A stretch of 64,000 nucleotides of DNA from Cymodocea nodosa (taxonomy: Eukaryota > Streptophyta > Magnoliopsida > Alismatales > Cymodoceaceae), in the NCBI GenBank assembly GCA_036874045.1, contig CM072337.1, positions 5,828,001-5,892,000 on the forward strand, read 5' to 3'. The notes under the pieces are model-generated. The model saw only the letters and a program-made list of their open reading frames with translations. It was not told where the DNA came from and searched no databases. Below are positions 11,171-22,390 of this stretch, piece by piece (within the stretch, counting starts at the first letter, position 1; each line of letters starts with the position of its first letter). The position numbers and the translations under genes were made by a program.

Positions 11171-12182
11171 TGAAAGAGCTGAAATGTTGATTTTTGGATT
11201 AAATGAAATACATATGATCAATGATACATTTAATTTGATGGATTACACTTGTAGAATGATTTATGTGTAAATCTTATTAAACTACAGAAAAAGTATGAGC
11301 TTATTTATATGGATTCATATTTTTCAGTAGATTGTAGAAATAGGATTATATGAAATTTGTGTTTTATTGTATCTATATTAATGAAATATATATATATACA
11401 CTATGTTGAAAATAAAAACAAAGGAGAAAAGAGAAAAACTTTGAGAGTTTATTGATTTGTTTGATCATGAGCCATTTGTACTTGAGCAGATAAGTATGTA
11501 AGGATTGTTAACCTGAGAAAGGACTTTTAAAATCTGGCAACCTAAGATTTTGATCAAATCTAGGATTGTTGATTGAAAGCTCGATACATAGGTACACTAG
11601 AAAGCTCTTGTATGATTCAAGCTTTTCAAATTAACTTTTAAAGTAAAAATATGCATATACTATTTTGAAAAGATGAAAGTATTTTATTAAAATATTGATA
11701 TCTTTTGAATCGAGTATATTCTTTGTTATTTATGATTACTGAAGTATGAATCTAGAATTAGACTTTTGAAGTTGTTTATTTGAGATACAATTCATTATCT
11801 TTCTTGTTTTAATCATATTGAGTTGAATTGTGTTTTGATTCATATGCAGTTGAAATTTATTCTGGGAATCATATTGGAAAATTCAAGATAATAGATGTTT
11901 GAAAAAAATTGATAGTGTAACTACCACCTATTTGATGCTAGTATATTTTATATGTAATTTACATATTTTTGAAATATATTTGCAGGGGAGGAAAAACAAT
12001 GTTAAATTAGATTACAAAATTATATAGAATATCTTTATATTAATCTAATCTTAGTATATTGAGATACAAAATGAAGAAATATTTTTCATTAGGAATACTG
12101 ATTTCTAAAGAAAAGAAATAGTTCTAGCACTTTAGAAAGACCTGTTAACTAGATCATATTAGTTTACTAAGAAACTAACAAA
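11171..12182 (+). other. 3' UTR of E1 after internal deletion
   Basis: Non-coding. From TCCTGAAAGAGCTGAAATG onward it matches the reverse complement of about 57410 down to 56446, the 3' UTR of E7, by eye for about 1 kb. The deletion has removed the rest of RT, RNase H, IN, PTTP and the 3' ORFs. I see no genes in it. Confidence 0.7.
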
Positions 12183-12200
12183 AGTTAAGTATGGGGAAAG
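12183..12200 (+). other. Polypurine tract of E1
   Basis: AGTTAAGTATGGGGAAAG directly before the 3' LTR. The E7 equivalent (56428-56445, minus) reads AGTTAAGTATGGGGGAAG. It is preceded by a decayed TTTGCTA..TAGCAAA stem-loop. It would prime plus-strand DNA synthesis. Confidence 0.75.
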
Positions 12201-14213
12201 TCTTTAAAATGAAAAAGTACATAATATTAATAGTTAAATAATGGTTAATTGCATTATATTTAGCTTATTATTTTAGAATTAAGCCATTATGTTATAATTG
12301 CATGATTATATGCCTTAATTAAAGAATGTGCATAATTCCAGTAAATTAGCATTAATGAAGTATATTTTTGAACTATCGATGAGTTATAGGTTTCTTAATT
12401 CCTAAGTATTTGAAATGTCTATTATTTCAGAGATTTTTATTTTAGATACTAGATAGTTGTGTTTTAAATGCTTAAAGAGTATTTTGTTATTGTTTTAAGG
12501 ACACATGTCATGACCTGGAAACTTAACTTAAGTTGTCTTTCGAAAGGTTAGAGGTTAACTATCTGAAATGTGTTTAAGCATTGGATAGTTATGTTTTCAA
12601 AGTATCCAAAATACCCTTTTACAGGTTTAAAAGTGAAAATTTATTACTTGCAAATTCGTAAAGTTACTAAGGATATGAAACCTCATAAAGTTTTAGTTAA
12701 CTTTACGGATCCTTGTGAACTTACAGCACTAAAGTTATGAATCCTCGTAAAGTTAGAATTATGTATGTACGAATTTAAATGTTTTATTATATCATGTGAG
12801 TTGCACATGTTTTATATTAAGTCTATTGAGTTAACCCTTAAGTCAATGAAGTTAGTCTGTTGAGTTACACTAACTCCACGGACCAGTTATTTTCTAACAT
12901 GCCACTATTAGCAGTTGTAGAAAATAGAAAATTTGAAGGAAAACCATGATTGCACGTATCACATAGGAATTAACTCATGGAATGAAGAAGAAATTATCAT
13001 CGTAGATATGAATGAAGGAAATCCAACCGATCATTTAAGTAGAAGCAGTTACTAATGAAAGAAATATAAAAAAAGAGGAGAAAAATGAAGAAGGGTGTGA
13101 AGGTGGAGAATTGTGTTAATTGTTGGAAGCATCGGAAGTTCCTTGAAACTCCACAACACCATCACAATCACTAAGCATCGGAGGTCTATGAGGATACTTT
13201 TCAAATGTTAGGTCGATTCCGAGCCAAATACGATGACTGACAATCACTATGAGGAGTGATCACATCATAAAAAGGAAAATCATTTTCACTAAGCATTGAC
13301 TCATATCTCAAGAGATCGTAATGCTTCTAACCTTGGTTTCAAGTTGATACCAATATACTGAAGAGGAGATCAACTTACAAGTCTCGATTCGTAATTCTAT
13401 AGGGAGAGGAGGCATGACTATAAGTGATTAGGTTTTCAATGGTGTAATCTCATCGCATGTAGTGATAGAAGTTCTTATTGTCGATAGAGAATTTTTACAT
13501 TTCACCTTTCGTTCATCTTCAAGAATATATCAAAACAAAAATACCAAAAACTAATTATCTGCGTTTATAGTTATCTGTGTTGTATTGTTTATTTTGTATC
13601 ATGATTAATTTTATCATTGTCAATATTGTGAATGTTTCATATTTACTTGATTTAGAAAATAGAAAGTAGTTTTATTAATTACTAAAATTGATTCATACAG
13701 AATACTCAAAAATCTTAATGGTTACTATTCAAAATATCTAAATGTTAGTATTGATTAATGATAAATCTCAGATTAACTAATATTAAAAAGTTTAATTAAT
13801 GTTATTTACATTCTGTAAAACCACCTAATAGATGGCTGAATTCTTTTGTGAATAGCAACAACTTAATTGAAAATTACTAAGTAGGCTCGTGGAGTTAACT
13901 TAAGTCCACAAGGATAGTCCATTGAGTTAATTGTAACTCTACGAACTAAATTCGTTGAGTTAACTATAAATCAATAGAGAGCTTAATTGAACATATATAA
14001 AACTTTAGTCATAAAAATCAAAATAGTTCATTATTCTTACTCATTCTTTGTGAGATTGACCTGTAGTTGCACACAAATACAATAGACACTATGCACTTGT
14101 AGTTAAAATATAAATTGGACTTAATAGCTAATTTGTGTGAAAAGTTGTTTGTTTACTTCTAAAAGAATTTATTAATATAAGCATAAAAATGAATCAAACA
14201 AGTTTTCTCAATA
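12201..14213 (+). mobile_element. 3' LTR of Athila-like E1
   Basis: 2.0-kb LTR starting TCTTTAAAATGAAAAAGTAC right after the PPT and ending near CAAGTTTTCTCAATA. It is collinear with the E1 5' LTR copies, with the TATA box at 13065-13072. I find no matching target-site duplication with the bases before 4374. ORF-free apart from chance short frames. Confidence 0.8.
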
Positions 14214-14813
14214 AATAGAAGACATTATGAAAAATTTTATCTATACATTTTATGCTAAATTCAAGATGTCAGAGCTAATTTCAAGAATGTTTTAAAAGTT
14301 TAAAATTATGTTTTGTCATCATTAAAAAGGGGAAGATTATTATAGATTTTATGTTTTGATGATGATGATTATTTTATTTACATGTGTTTTGAAACTACAA
14401 TTAAAGAAGCTTTAATTATAACTATGTGATCAATTTTCACAAGTGCAAACCCAATGGAATCAATTTGTAATATTTAGGTAAACTCCACATGGACTCATAA
14501 TGTTTACGTAAACTTAATAGTGTTAGAACGTTGCATCTAAGTAGTGTTACATGAACTTCATAGTGGTTTGTGAGGTTTATAATATACCCAATAGAATTAG
14601 TTCATTATATTTAGACATATAATCTTCATGAGGAGTCTATGGTGTCCACATAAACCCAATGAGATTAGTTTGTTGTGTTTAGACTTGTAAATTCCATGAG
14701 GTGCTTATGATGTATATATAAACTCAACAAAGTTAGTTTATTATGCTTATCCTTGAGCACTTATGTGTGCTCGTGGTGTTCATGTAAATCCAATGAAGTT
14801 AATTCATTGTATT
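14214..14813 (+). mobile_element. Copia 3' end remnant with ~80-bp repeats
   Basis: A short copia-like tail ends in a PPT-like AAAAAGGGGAAG at about 14325-14336. An LTR-like start follows (TTTTATGTTTTGATGATGATG), comparable to TTTTGTTTTGATGATG at 14825. From about 14560 to 14813 there are three to four diverged units of about 75-85 bp, each with a 'CAATGA-GTTAGTT-ATT-TGTTTA' core. It is cut by the E2 LTR. No genes. Confidence 0.5.
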
Positions 14814-15898
14814 TGTTAGAAATTTTGTTTTGATGATGCATATTTTACTTAGTCTAAAAGTAGGTCTAAACAAGTCTAAGTCTTTTCTTTAGTCGTATAG
14901 TTAGACGTTAACAAGTTTTTGAAAAATCATATAGTTATAGTTAACATTTCGAGTTAGTCGAAGAGTTATATTAAAAACTCATATAGTTATAGTTATTTGC
15001 AAATGTGTTTTTAAATGTCTTAAATTTTCACATATTTTCCATGTGCATTCTTTAAAGAAATTGAAGAGTGAGATAATTGTTCGAGTTTCTACATATGGAT
15101 TAAATATTGTTTGAGTTTTATAAGTGACTAACATAATGTTAAGTTTTCCATTTTAGTCACGTGTTTTGTAGGCGAAAAACTTAAAGAGTAATTAGATAAG
15201 TGTTTGAGTTTTTACAAGTATTACTGGATAAGTGTTCAACTAAAGCGGTGACTTAGGAGAAAAACTCTATGGTTCTCTAAAAAGAGTATTCTCAATGGAT
15301 CTATGATAGAAGAATGTAGACATCATGTAAGAACATAACAAACATGGGTATTTTGAAATTCAATAGAACATGGGATCATGGAATTATGGAAAAAGTAGAT
15401 GAATGTGTTGAATGCAAAACTCTAGCTCGACTATTATAAATAGGGGATATGAGTTGTACTTCAAGGCATCCCAATCCAATACAATGTCCTTGTTCAAAGT
15501 GAGAGAGAGCTTCCACACATACCAACAACCACTTCACCACATGAGATCAATCTGAAGAGTTGAAAGTTAGAAGGAATTAATGTTGAAGATCAACGAGGAA
15601 TTCAAAAGAGCAATGTTCCAATAGCTATTGAGGAAAAACTTGGAAAAAGAAAGGTGAAAGGTTTCATGTAGTGAATTAGAAGATCAAAAGTCGTAAGTTC
15701 TCTATGTAGTTATTTTTATTACTCAAGGGTAAATTTCAAAAGTGTTATAAATTGTACCTGGTAATAAATTATAAAATTCGTGTGCATAATAGATAAAGAA
15801 TTTAGAAAAGATTTTTACAATGTATTTTGTGGGATTTAGAGTTAAATTTTAAAGTCATAATTCGCTCCCTCCTCTTGTGAAGCTATTTTTGATCTTCA
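14814..15898 (+). mobile_element. 5' LTR of copia element E2
   Basis: Begins TGTTAGAAATTTTGTTTTGA and ends CTCTTGTGAAGC...GATCTTCA. The first 25 bases match the sense-strand start of the LTRs at 61654-62805 and 19057-20303 (TGTTAGGAATTTTGTTTTGA). A primer-binding site and a copia gag follow in the expected order. The interior repeats ATATAGTTATAGTTA and GTCGAAGAGTTA-like segments. Confidence 0.8.
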
Positions 15899-15903
15899 CT
15901 TTC

Positions 15904-15918
15904 AATTGGCATCAAAGC
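15904..15918 (+). other. Primer-binding site of copia E2
   Basis: AATTGGCATCAAAGC, six bases after the LTR, is a two-mismatch version of TTGGTATCAGAGC, the usual copia site complementary to initiator tRNA-Met. Confidence 0.75.
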
Positions 15919-15960
15919 ATTTCATTTATTAAGTAGAGGATCTAAAGATTTTAAATAGAA

Positions 15961-17976
15961 ATGGCTTCAAGTAGCAATTTTCTATCTAAGGGGTAGAATT
16001 TAAATAGGCCATCATAATTTGATGGTTCTAATTATGCTCATTGGAAAAGAAGGATGACTATATTTATAAAATCAATAGATTTTAAATTATAAAGCATAGT
16101 TAGTGAACCATTACTATTTTAAATACCTCTCATACTACTTAGATATTTGATGAAAAAGAAAAACAAAGTGTGAATGCTAAGGGATTGAATATTTTATCAT
16201 TTGATCAATTTAATAAAATATCTTTGTATGATTTTGCTTATGAAGTTTGACATGCATTAGAATTGCAAATGAAGGAACAAATCAAGTTAAAGAATCTAAA
16301 ATTAATTTGTTGATTCATAAATATGAGTTGTTTAAAATGCATGAAGGAGAGTTCCTTTTTGACATATTTTCTAGGTTTCTTAAAATTACAAATGCTTTGA
16401 AAAGTTTAGGGAAATTGTTTGAAGAAAGTGATATTGTTAGAAAAATTTTAAGATCATTAACTAATTCATGGACTCATAAAACTATATCTATAGAAGAATC
16501 TAAAAATTTAAATTTATATTCTTCAGATGAGTTGATTGAGAATCTCTTAGCATATGCAGTATAAATACAAGAAAAGCTAGAGGAATCAAAAGGAAAGCAT
16601 GTAAGGAAGGATTTGGTTTTTGAAGTTTGCTCAAACTCTAAGATATTGTTAGATTTAGATGAGGACTTACTATTGTCGACCAAAAAATTCAAGAAAGCTT
16701 GGAAGAAAAGAAGGGCTAACAAAGCTACAAGAATCAATAGAGAAAAATGGGATCAATTTTCAAAAGTTGAGAAGACAATCTACTACAAATGCAACAAGCA
16801 AGGACAATTTTAGAAAAGCTATCTATTGTTGAAAATGGAGAAAGCTAGAGCAAAGTTCAAAAAGTAGAAAAATAGGAAGATCTTCAAGAAGAAGAGAGCC
16901 TTGATGGCCTCATAGGATAATTCCAATTAGAGTTCAAATACGACTAGTTCTAAAGCAGCCTCATCAACCTTAGAATTTGAGAAAGAAGAAGTGGCCAACC
17001 TATGCTTAATGGAAAAATCAAATAAGGTAACCTCTAATTCTAACATAAATTTTGATGAGTATGATGAATTATAATAAGCTTGCTTAGAAAGTATAAAAGA
17101 GCTAAAACTAAGATTAAAAATCTAAAAAACTTTGCAATATAGAATTTGCATAACCATGATTTTCTAAATACTATACTTAATAAGTTTAAGAATGAGAATG
17201 AAAATCAAGCTATTAAAATTAATGATTTATTATCTGTTGAGAAATGTCTACATCTAGAAATGGAAAATCTACATGGTATTAAATTTTATAATGATGAAAA
17301 ATATGTGCTTTAAATGATCAGATTGTTGAAAATCATGTTGAAATTTGTTCTTTGAAGTTAAAAGTAAGTGAATTAACTTCTATGATTAGTAAATGAAATT
17401 CTAGTCAGTCTATAATTAATGATATTATTGATAATACTAACATATCATTAAATAGAGCTAAATGTGGAATAGGAGTTGATATTTCAGCAATATGCATATT
17501 CTAAAATTTCTGACGTTTTTGAAAACAACAATAAGTTTATTAGTAGTTCTGAAAATATTACCAAAATTGTTATTCCTTTTATTGTTAAAAGAGGAGATAA
17601 GTATGTTAGAATGAATAATGATGACTCATCCTCCAAGAAACAAAGAAAAATCACCAACAACTATAAGAGAAAGTTTTTCAAAGATAAATCTATTTTCAGA
17701 TATGAATTTTATGATGATAGTCCTAATTTCTAATATGCTTATCCATATAGAACTTCAAAGAAATTTACTACTTTTACTCAGTTTAATTACAGGAAGCATA
17801 GTCATTATTCTAAAAGAGTATATAAGACTAATAAAAATAAATCTTTTGTGAATCATGAAAAAAAAGTCATACTAAATGGATTCCAAAAGAAAAATTAAAT
17901 ATTGTTATTAGAACAATTGTTTCTCCCTTTAAGAAACTTGGTCCTAAGTAGGTATGGGTACCAAAGTAACATTTTA
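15961..17976 (+). pseudogene. Copia (SIRE/Tork-type) gag of E2
   Basis: The ATG at 15961 starts MASSSNFLS..., then FDGSNYAHWKRRM, the N-terminal gag motif of Ty1/copia elements. The open stretch 16247-16564 (NEGTNQVKESKINLL ... DIVRKILRSLTNSWTHK) is the UBN2-type gag domain. Near 16780 YYKCNKQGQF-stop-KSYLLLK is a decayed CCHC knuckle. EEVANLCLM follows at about 16990, then a coiled-coil region and the end block around GPK-stop-VWVPK (17940-17970), which normally precedes the protease/integrase part. Everything after 17976 is missing because E4 abuts there. Stops are mostly TAG or TAA in place of Gln. The protein would form the virus-like particle core. Confidence 0.85.
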
Positions 17977-18195
17977 TTTTGATATAGGTGTTGAGAATGG
18001 ATGTGTTAATGGAAATGTCCCTGATCTGTGTGACTTTGGCACTCACAGTACTCAGTCTCATTGTAGAATTGGAAGAAGAAGAAAGAAGAAGAAGATGATG
18101 AAAGAAGAAATAAATCTTTTGTGGTTTGACAACTGCCTACCTCCATAGGTGCTAGTGCCCACACTCTGCAATACACTATTGCAATGGTGTTACAA

Positions 18196-18250
18196 AATAC
18201 ATACATACATACATACATACATACATACATACATACATACATACATACAA
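18196..18250. repeat. (ATAC)n microsatellite
   Basis: About 13 uninterrupted copies of the tetranucleotide ATAC (CATA/TACA in other phases) inside the E4 LTR. Confidence 0.95.
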
Positions 18251-18371
18251 GAGTATACAAGCTCTATATATATGAAGAGTCAACCTCAAACCTAGATGAT
18301 AAGATTACAACTCAATCCCAAGCTTAACTCAACATAGATAGCCCGTTTGCTACCTCTAGCCATCACTAGTT

Positions 18372-18745
18372 ATTGCTGCTAGCTTCCTTTGATCAGACGG
18401 CTCACTAAGCTCGTAAACTTAGCCCCTTAAGTTCACAAGGACTCCATAAACTTAAGCTTTTAATTGTACGAGGGGCTCCATAAACTTAAGCCTTTAACTG
18501 TACGAGAGCTTCGTCAACTTAGCCTTTAACTATACAAGGGGCATCATAAACTAAGCCTTTAACTATACAAGGGCTCCGTCAACTTAGCCTTTAACTATAT
18601 GAGGGCTCCATCAACTTAGCCTTTAACTATAGGAGGGCTTTGTCAACTTAAGCCTTTAACTATACAAGGCTCTGTCAACTTACCCTTTAATAGTACGAGG
18701 GCTCTATCAACTTAAGCCTTTAACTATATGAGGACTATTTCCACA
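18372..18745. repeat. ~31-bp tandem array in the E4 LTR
   Basis: About ten to twelve diverged units of the form CTCCGTCAACTTAGCC + TTTAACTATACAAGGG. Unit length varies between about 28 and 37 bp. LTR-internal minisatellites of this type often vary between copies. Confidence 0.85.
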
Positions 18746-18807
18746 CTTGTGTCCTCTAGATTTCTATCTGACCTTTAATTGTGTAGCAACCTTGCACTAC
18801 ACCAACA

Positions 18808-19056
18808 CCAATCTCCATTTTGTTAAGTACCTTGGAGACCAACTAAGGCCATGCACAACCTTAGTTTCTAAACACTCAACACCTTGGTGAACATATCTAC
18901 TGCATTCTCAACTCCTACCACCTTTTGCAAGTTCAGATTGTTCTGTTCTATCTCCTCTCTCACAAAATGGAATCTCATCCAGATGTACTTTGGGATTTTA
19001 CAAAATCTAGAGTGAAATTTGGGATTTTCTGCTAAGTAGATTGCACTCTGACTATT
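18808..19056 (-). pseudogene. Copia RNase H C-terminal fragment (E4)
   Basis: The minus strand reads SAIYLAENPKFHSR, then YIWMRFHFVREEIEQ, then VENAVDMFTKVLSV and a final CMALVGL. This is the standard end of Ty1/copia pol (family: SAI-LA-NPVFH-RTKHID-RYHF-RE and ADMLTK). It runs straight into the LTR at 18807. On its N-terminal side it is cut inside the 'CDN-SAI' motif by the insertion of the 19057 LTR, and the rest of this pol is not found in the window. Confidence 0.8.
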
Positions 19057-20303
19057 TGTAGGATCGTTGTATCACAAGAGGGGGGTGTGAATTATGTATT
19101 TAGCAATTAAAAATTACTAGTAGATAAAACAAGAGCACAAAACACTCACAAATGAAATTCTAATATTTATTGACTTAAAGAAAGAATTTACAATTATTTT
19201 TCAGCATAATTCCTTACTTGTCAGTTATGATACAATAAAGTCCAAGATACAATTAAAATAGAAAATAAAATCCTTATTCTAAACTAGTTTGAATTGTATA
19301 ATAAAACCTAATGTTTTTGTACGTAACTCCTTTTCCTTCCTTTTGCTCAACTTCTGTATCTCTTTTTCTCTAATTGTCGATTTTCCTAGACTTCTTGTGT
19401 TGTAGCTCCTTTTCTAAAATTGCTTGGAATTTAAACTTCTTTTGATGTTAGAGAATTTTTCTAGATTTGAATATTCTAACTTGGGATTGGAATGAGATTG
19501 AATACTCAGACTTACTATTTGAGATTGGGATGATCGTAATACAACTTGTACCCTCTATTTATAGTAGTTGAACTATGACTTCACGTTCAGCATGTTCATC
19601 CACTTAATCTATAGTCCATAATCCCACATACTAATTTCAAATTCAAATTATCCACGATCTCTACTGTCTTTTTGAATTTTCACTATGTCCATTTCTTATT
19701 TTGAATTTCCACTATCTCCACTATCATTTTGAATATCCACAATTTCATATCGTAGATCTATCGAAACTTTATCTTCTCGGAAATTTATGGAATATCTTCT
19801 AAGTTATTGCTTTAGTTGAACACTTATCCTTTAAGTCCTATAAAAACTCGAACACTTATTTGTAACTTTTTGAGTTTTTACACCTGCAAAACATGTGACT
19901 GAAACAAGAAAACTTATCTATTTGTTATTCATTTTATAAAACTTGAATAGTTATCCATCCATGCATATAAAAAACTCAAACAGTTATCTAACTCTTCAAT
20001 TTTCATTATCGAATGCACATGAAAAATACGTGAAAACTTAAAACATTAAAAATACATGTGTAGATAACTTAACTATACAAATTTTTTAACATAACTCTTT
20101 GACTAAATCAAAAGGTTAACAATCTGAAAATTTAACTATCCAAAAACTTTAACTATCTGAAAACCTTAACTATCCAAAATTTAAATGAAACTTTTCGATA
20201 ACTTATCAACATTTAATTACGTGACTATTATACTTAGAAAAGATTATTTAGACTTATTTATAAACTTTAATAAAATATTTATCATCAAAACAAAATTCCT
20301 AAC
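19057..20303 (-). mobile_element. 3' LTR of copia element E3
   Basis: The minus strand starts GTTAGGAATTTTG (first T lost) after a PPT and ends ..TGATACAACGATCCTACA. It is collinear with the solo LTR 61654-62805 over its whole length. E3 is inserted inside the RNase H of E4. The interior contains several AACTATCC-AAAA and AACTCTTTGA motifs shared with the Athila-like LTRs. No genes. Confidence 0.85.
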
Positions 20304-20316
20304 TCCCCCTTTTTGA
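20304..20316 (-). other. Polypurine tract of E3
   Basis: The plus strand TCCCCCTTTTTGA is AAAAAGGGGGA on the minus strand, immediately before the LTR start. A second A4G5A-like run lies about 40 bp upstream (plus TCCCCCTTTTTGG at about 20351), a duplicated PPT as in some SIRE-like elements. Confidence 0.75.
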
Positions 20317-20599
20317 TGATAATAAAACTTAATAAGTCAAATAATCATTCTCCCCCTTTTTGGCATTATAAAAAGTAAATTTCATATATATATAAGGAAG
20401 AAAAAAATATGCTAAGTATATATTTTTCAAAAAGAACTTTTAAACATGTATAACTCAAAAACGTGGATAACAAAAACTATTTAGATAATAACTATTTTGA
20501 ACAATAGTTGTTGAAAAAAGTATAGAACATAAATTTTGTAAATAGTTTATACAATTTTTGGTAACAAATTAATGAAATCATGTGATACATAATTTGTTT

Positions 20600-22390
20600 A
20601 TTTACAAGCCTCTTTGTCTTCAAAAACTATCCAATAGAGTATCTGAAATTTTCTGTGCAATTTCTGTACTTACTCTATTTATTTGATCAATTACTGCTTG
20701 ATCTAAATTTGAATGTTGAGCTTGTGTTTGTTGCTATAATAAATCTATATATTGTTCGTATGTTGTATGTTCTTCTATCAACTACTCTAACTACTGCTAT
20801 TGTTCTTGCTGATTTTGTTGATCTTGTTGTTGTTACTGTCGAATCATAAGTGGATTTGTTTCCTAGTATTTATAATGTTCTTTTGTAGAGAAAGATCATG
20901 AGTTTAACTTTTTTTGTGACCAGAGTGTAATATCTATTTGACTTGCCACAAGTCTTAAAATAGCATCACTATAAAATAATTTACTCTACAAATTTAGAAT
21001 ATGATAAACAAAAATATCATAGCAATTCTCCTATATATGGTTAATTAATGCATAAGTTGCATAAAGATAGCATTTACCAACTTTTGCTCCATGACTTAAC
21101 CTTTAAAAAATTAAAGCATGCAACATCTTTGCTAATAAACCTATTTTCTTTCTAATAATTTAACTCTTTCATTTTTCAATCCAAGTATTTCTGGAGTTAA
21201 ATATATATTTGAATCTTGTATATTTGAAACAAGAATATCATGTTCTATTGTTAAGTTTGAATAAAAGCAATTTACAATGTCGAATATAACAAGATGGCCT
21301 AGTTGTTTGGAAGCAGAGTCAACAAGCCTTGAAATTCAAATATTTCTTTGATGTTCGTCATCCCTTCAAACTTAACTGGTCTTGAATATAAAACTGTAAA
21401 AGTTTTATACCTTTGAAATTTTTCATAACAGGATCTATTTCTAAACCATAAAAGTGTACTATCTTCTAAATTCTATTTAGGATTAGGGATTTTCCTGTCA
21501 TGAGCTTCTAATCTAGGACTTGTTTCAATATTGTCATTAGCATCTAAGTGTTTAGATCTTTCAGAACTAATGGAATTTCTATCAAAACTAATATAAATGT
21601 CTGAAATATCTGTTATTGTTTTATGAATAATATTCTGAGCTTTCTCTGTTTGATCTTTATCAAACATATCAGCAACTGACATTTGTATATCAATATCAAT
21701 AGTCTCTAATTGGATATTTGTATCAGCAACATTAATTTCAATAAATTAACTATAAAACAACTATCTCCTAATTGAAAAATATTCTATATTTGTTTGTTGT
21801 ATAGAAATATTTTGTATTTCTGTATTTTCTATATATGACACTTCAGCAAAGTTATATTCTATCTATAACTATCTATTTTGTTGACTATATGTAGTTATGA
21901 ATAAATAACATGTATATTGTAAAAGACATAACCAGATATATACAATCCAATATAAGCAACTATACCAAAAATTAATGTTTTCAATCTGAGATGTAGTAAG
22001 AGGAAGAATATCTGTACATCCTCTTTAGATAAAATATTTTCAAAATTCATAGACTCAATATCTATAACATCAAAATTGATATCATCTATTTATGTATGAT
22101 CAAAATTTCCTATATTTTCTGTTTCTGTAGGAAAAGAATGATGTATTGTAGTATAATGTTGAAAATTGTCCATTGTTTTGAAGAAATATTGTGGATTAAT
22201 GTGACAATACCTTAATGTATATGCTTGTAATCCGATATTTGTCACATCTACTAGAATTCTTGAAATAAAATCTTATCCAGCTTGTGCAATAGAATAGAGT
22301 TTTCCATTCTTTAAAGATTCTTTTCTTTGCTATAATATACCTTGTACACCTGTAGTTAGTCCATGTATTGTTATGAAAAGTTAAATCAGA
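20600..22390 (-). pseudogene. PTTP-like 3' ORF in copia element E3
   Basis: Decayed frame between the pol and PPT of a copia element. In minus-strand order: an acidic N part (about 22190-22030: TETENIGNF, IDDINFDVIDIESMNFE), the open stretch 21473-21682, then VLYSRPVKFEGMTNIKEIFEFQGLL (about 21385-21310; quoted in part), then a FYSNL ... DILVSN ... LTPEILGLKNE block (about 21265-21165), and a Gln-rich C-terminus with TTYEQYIDLL and QINRVSTEIAQKISD (down to about 20610). The FEFQGLL and FY-NL/LT-E/GL-NE blocks align with the PTTP-like ORF of the Athila-like copies (MEDIRELFEFQGLL; FYANL ... ITHELLHNLFGLINE). In SIRE-type copia elements this position is called env-like. Function unknown. It is separated from pol by a chimeric LTR and a non-coding stretch. 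Confidence 0.6.

Larger units (their letters stand above)
17989..18807 (-). mobile_element. 3' LTR of copia remnant E4
   Basis: On the minus strand it starts TGTTGGTGTAGTGCAAGG after an AAATGGAGATTGG tract and ends ..CATTCTCAACA, giving TGTTG...CAACA ends. Near the 3' side is the GGAGGTAGGCAGTTGTCAAA block with a following CT-rich run, common in Tork-type copia LTRs. It contains a tetranucleotide microsatellite and an array of ~31-bp repeats. The long minus-strand frame at 18006-18260 is mostly microsatellite and is not a gene. Confidence 0.7.

Noticed and set aside
18006..18260. 84-codon minus-strand ORF
   Set aside because: Half of it is the ATAC microsatellite; the rest is the 3' part of a copia LTR.
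20655..20849. Leu/Val-rich plus-strand ORF as a membrane peptide
   Set aside because: Antisense of the Gln-rich C-terminus of the E3 PTTP-like ORF.
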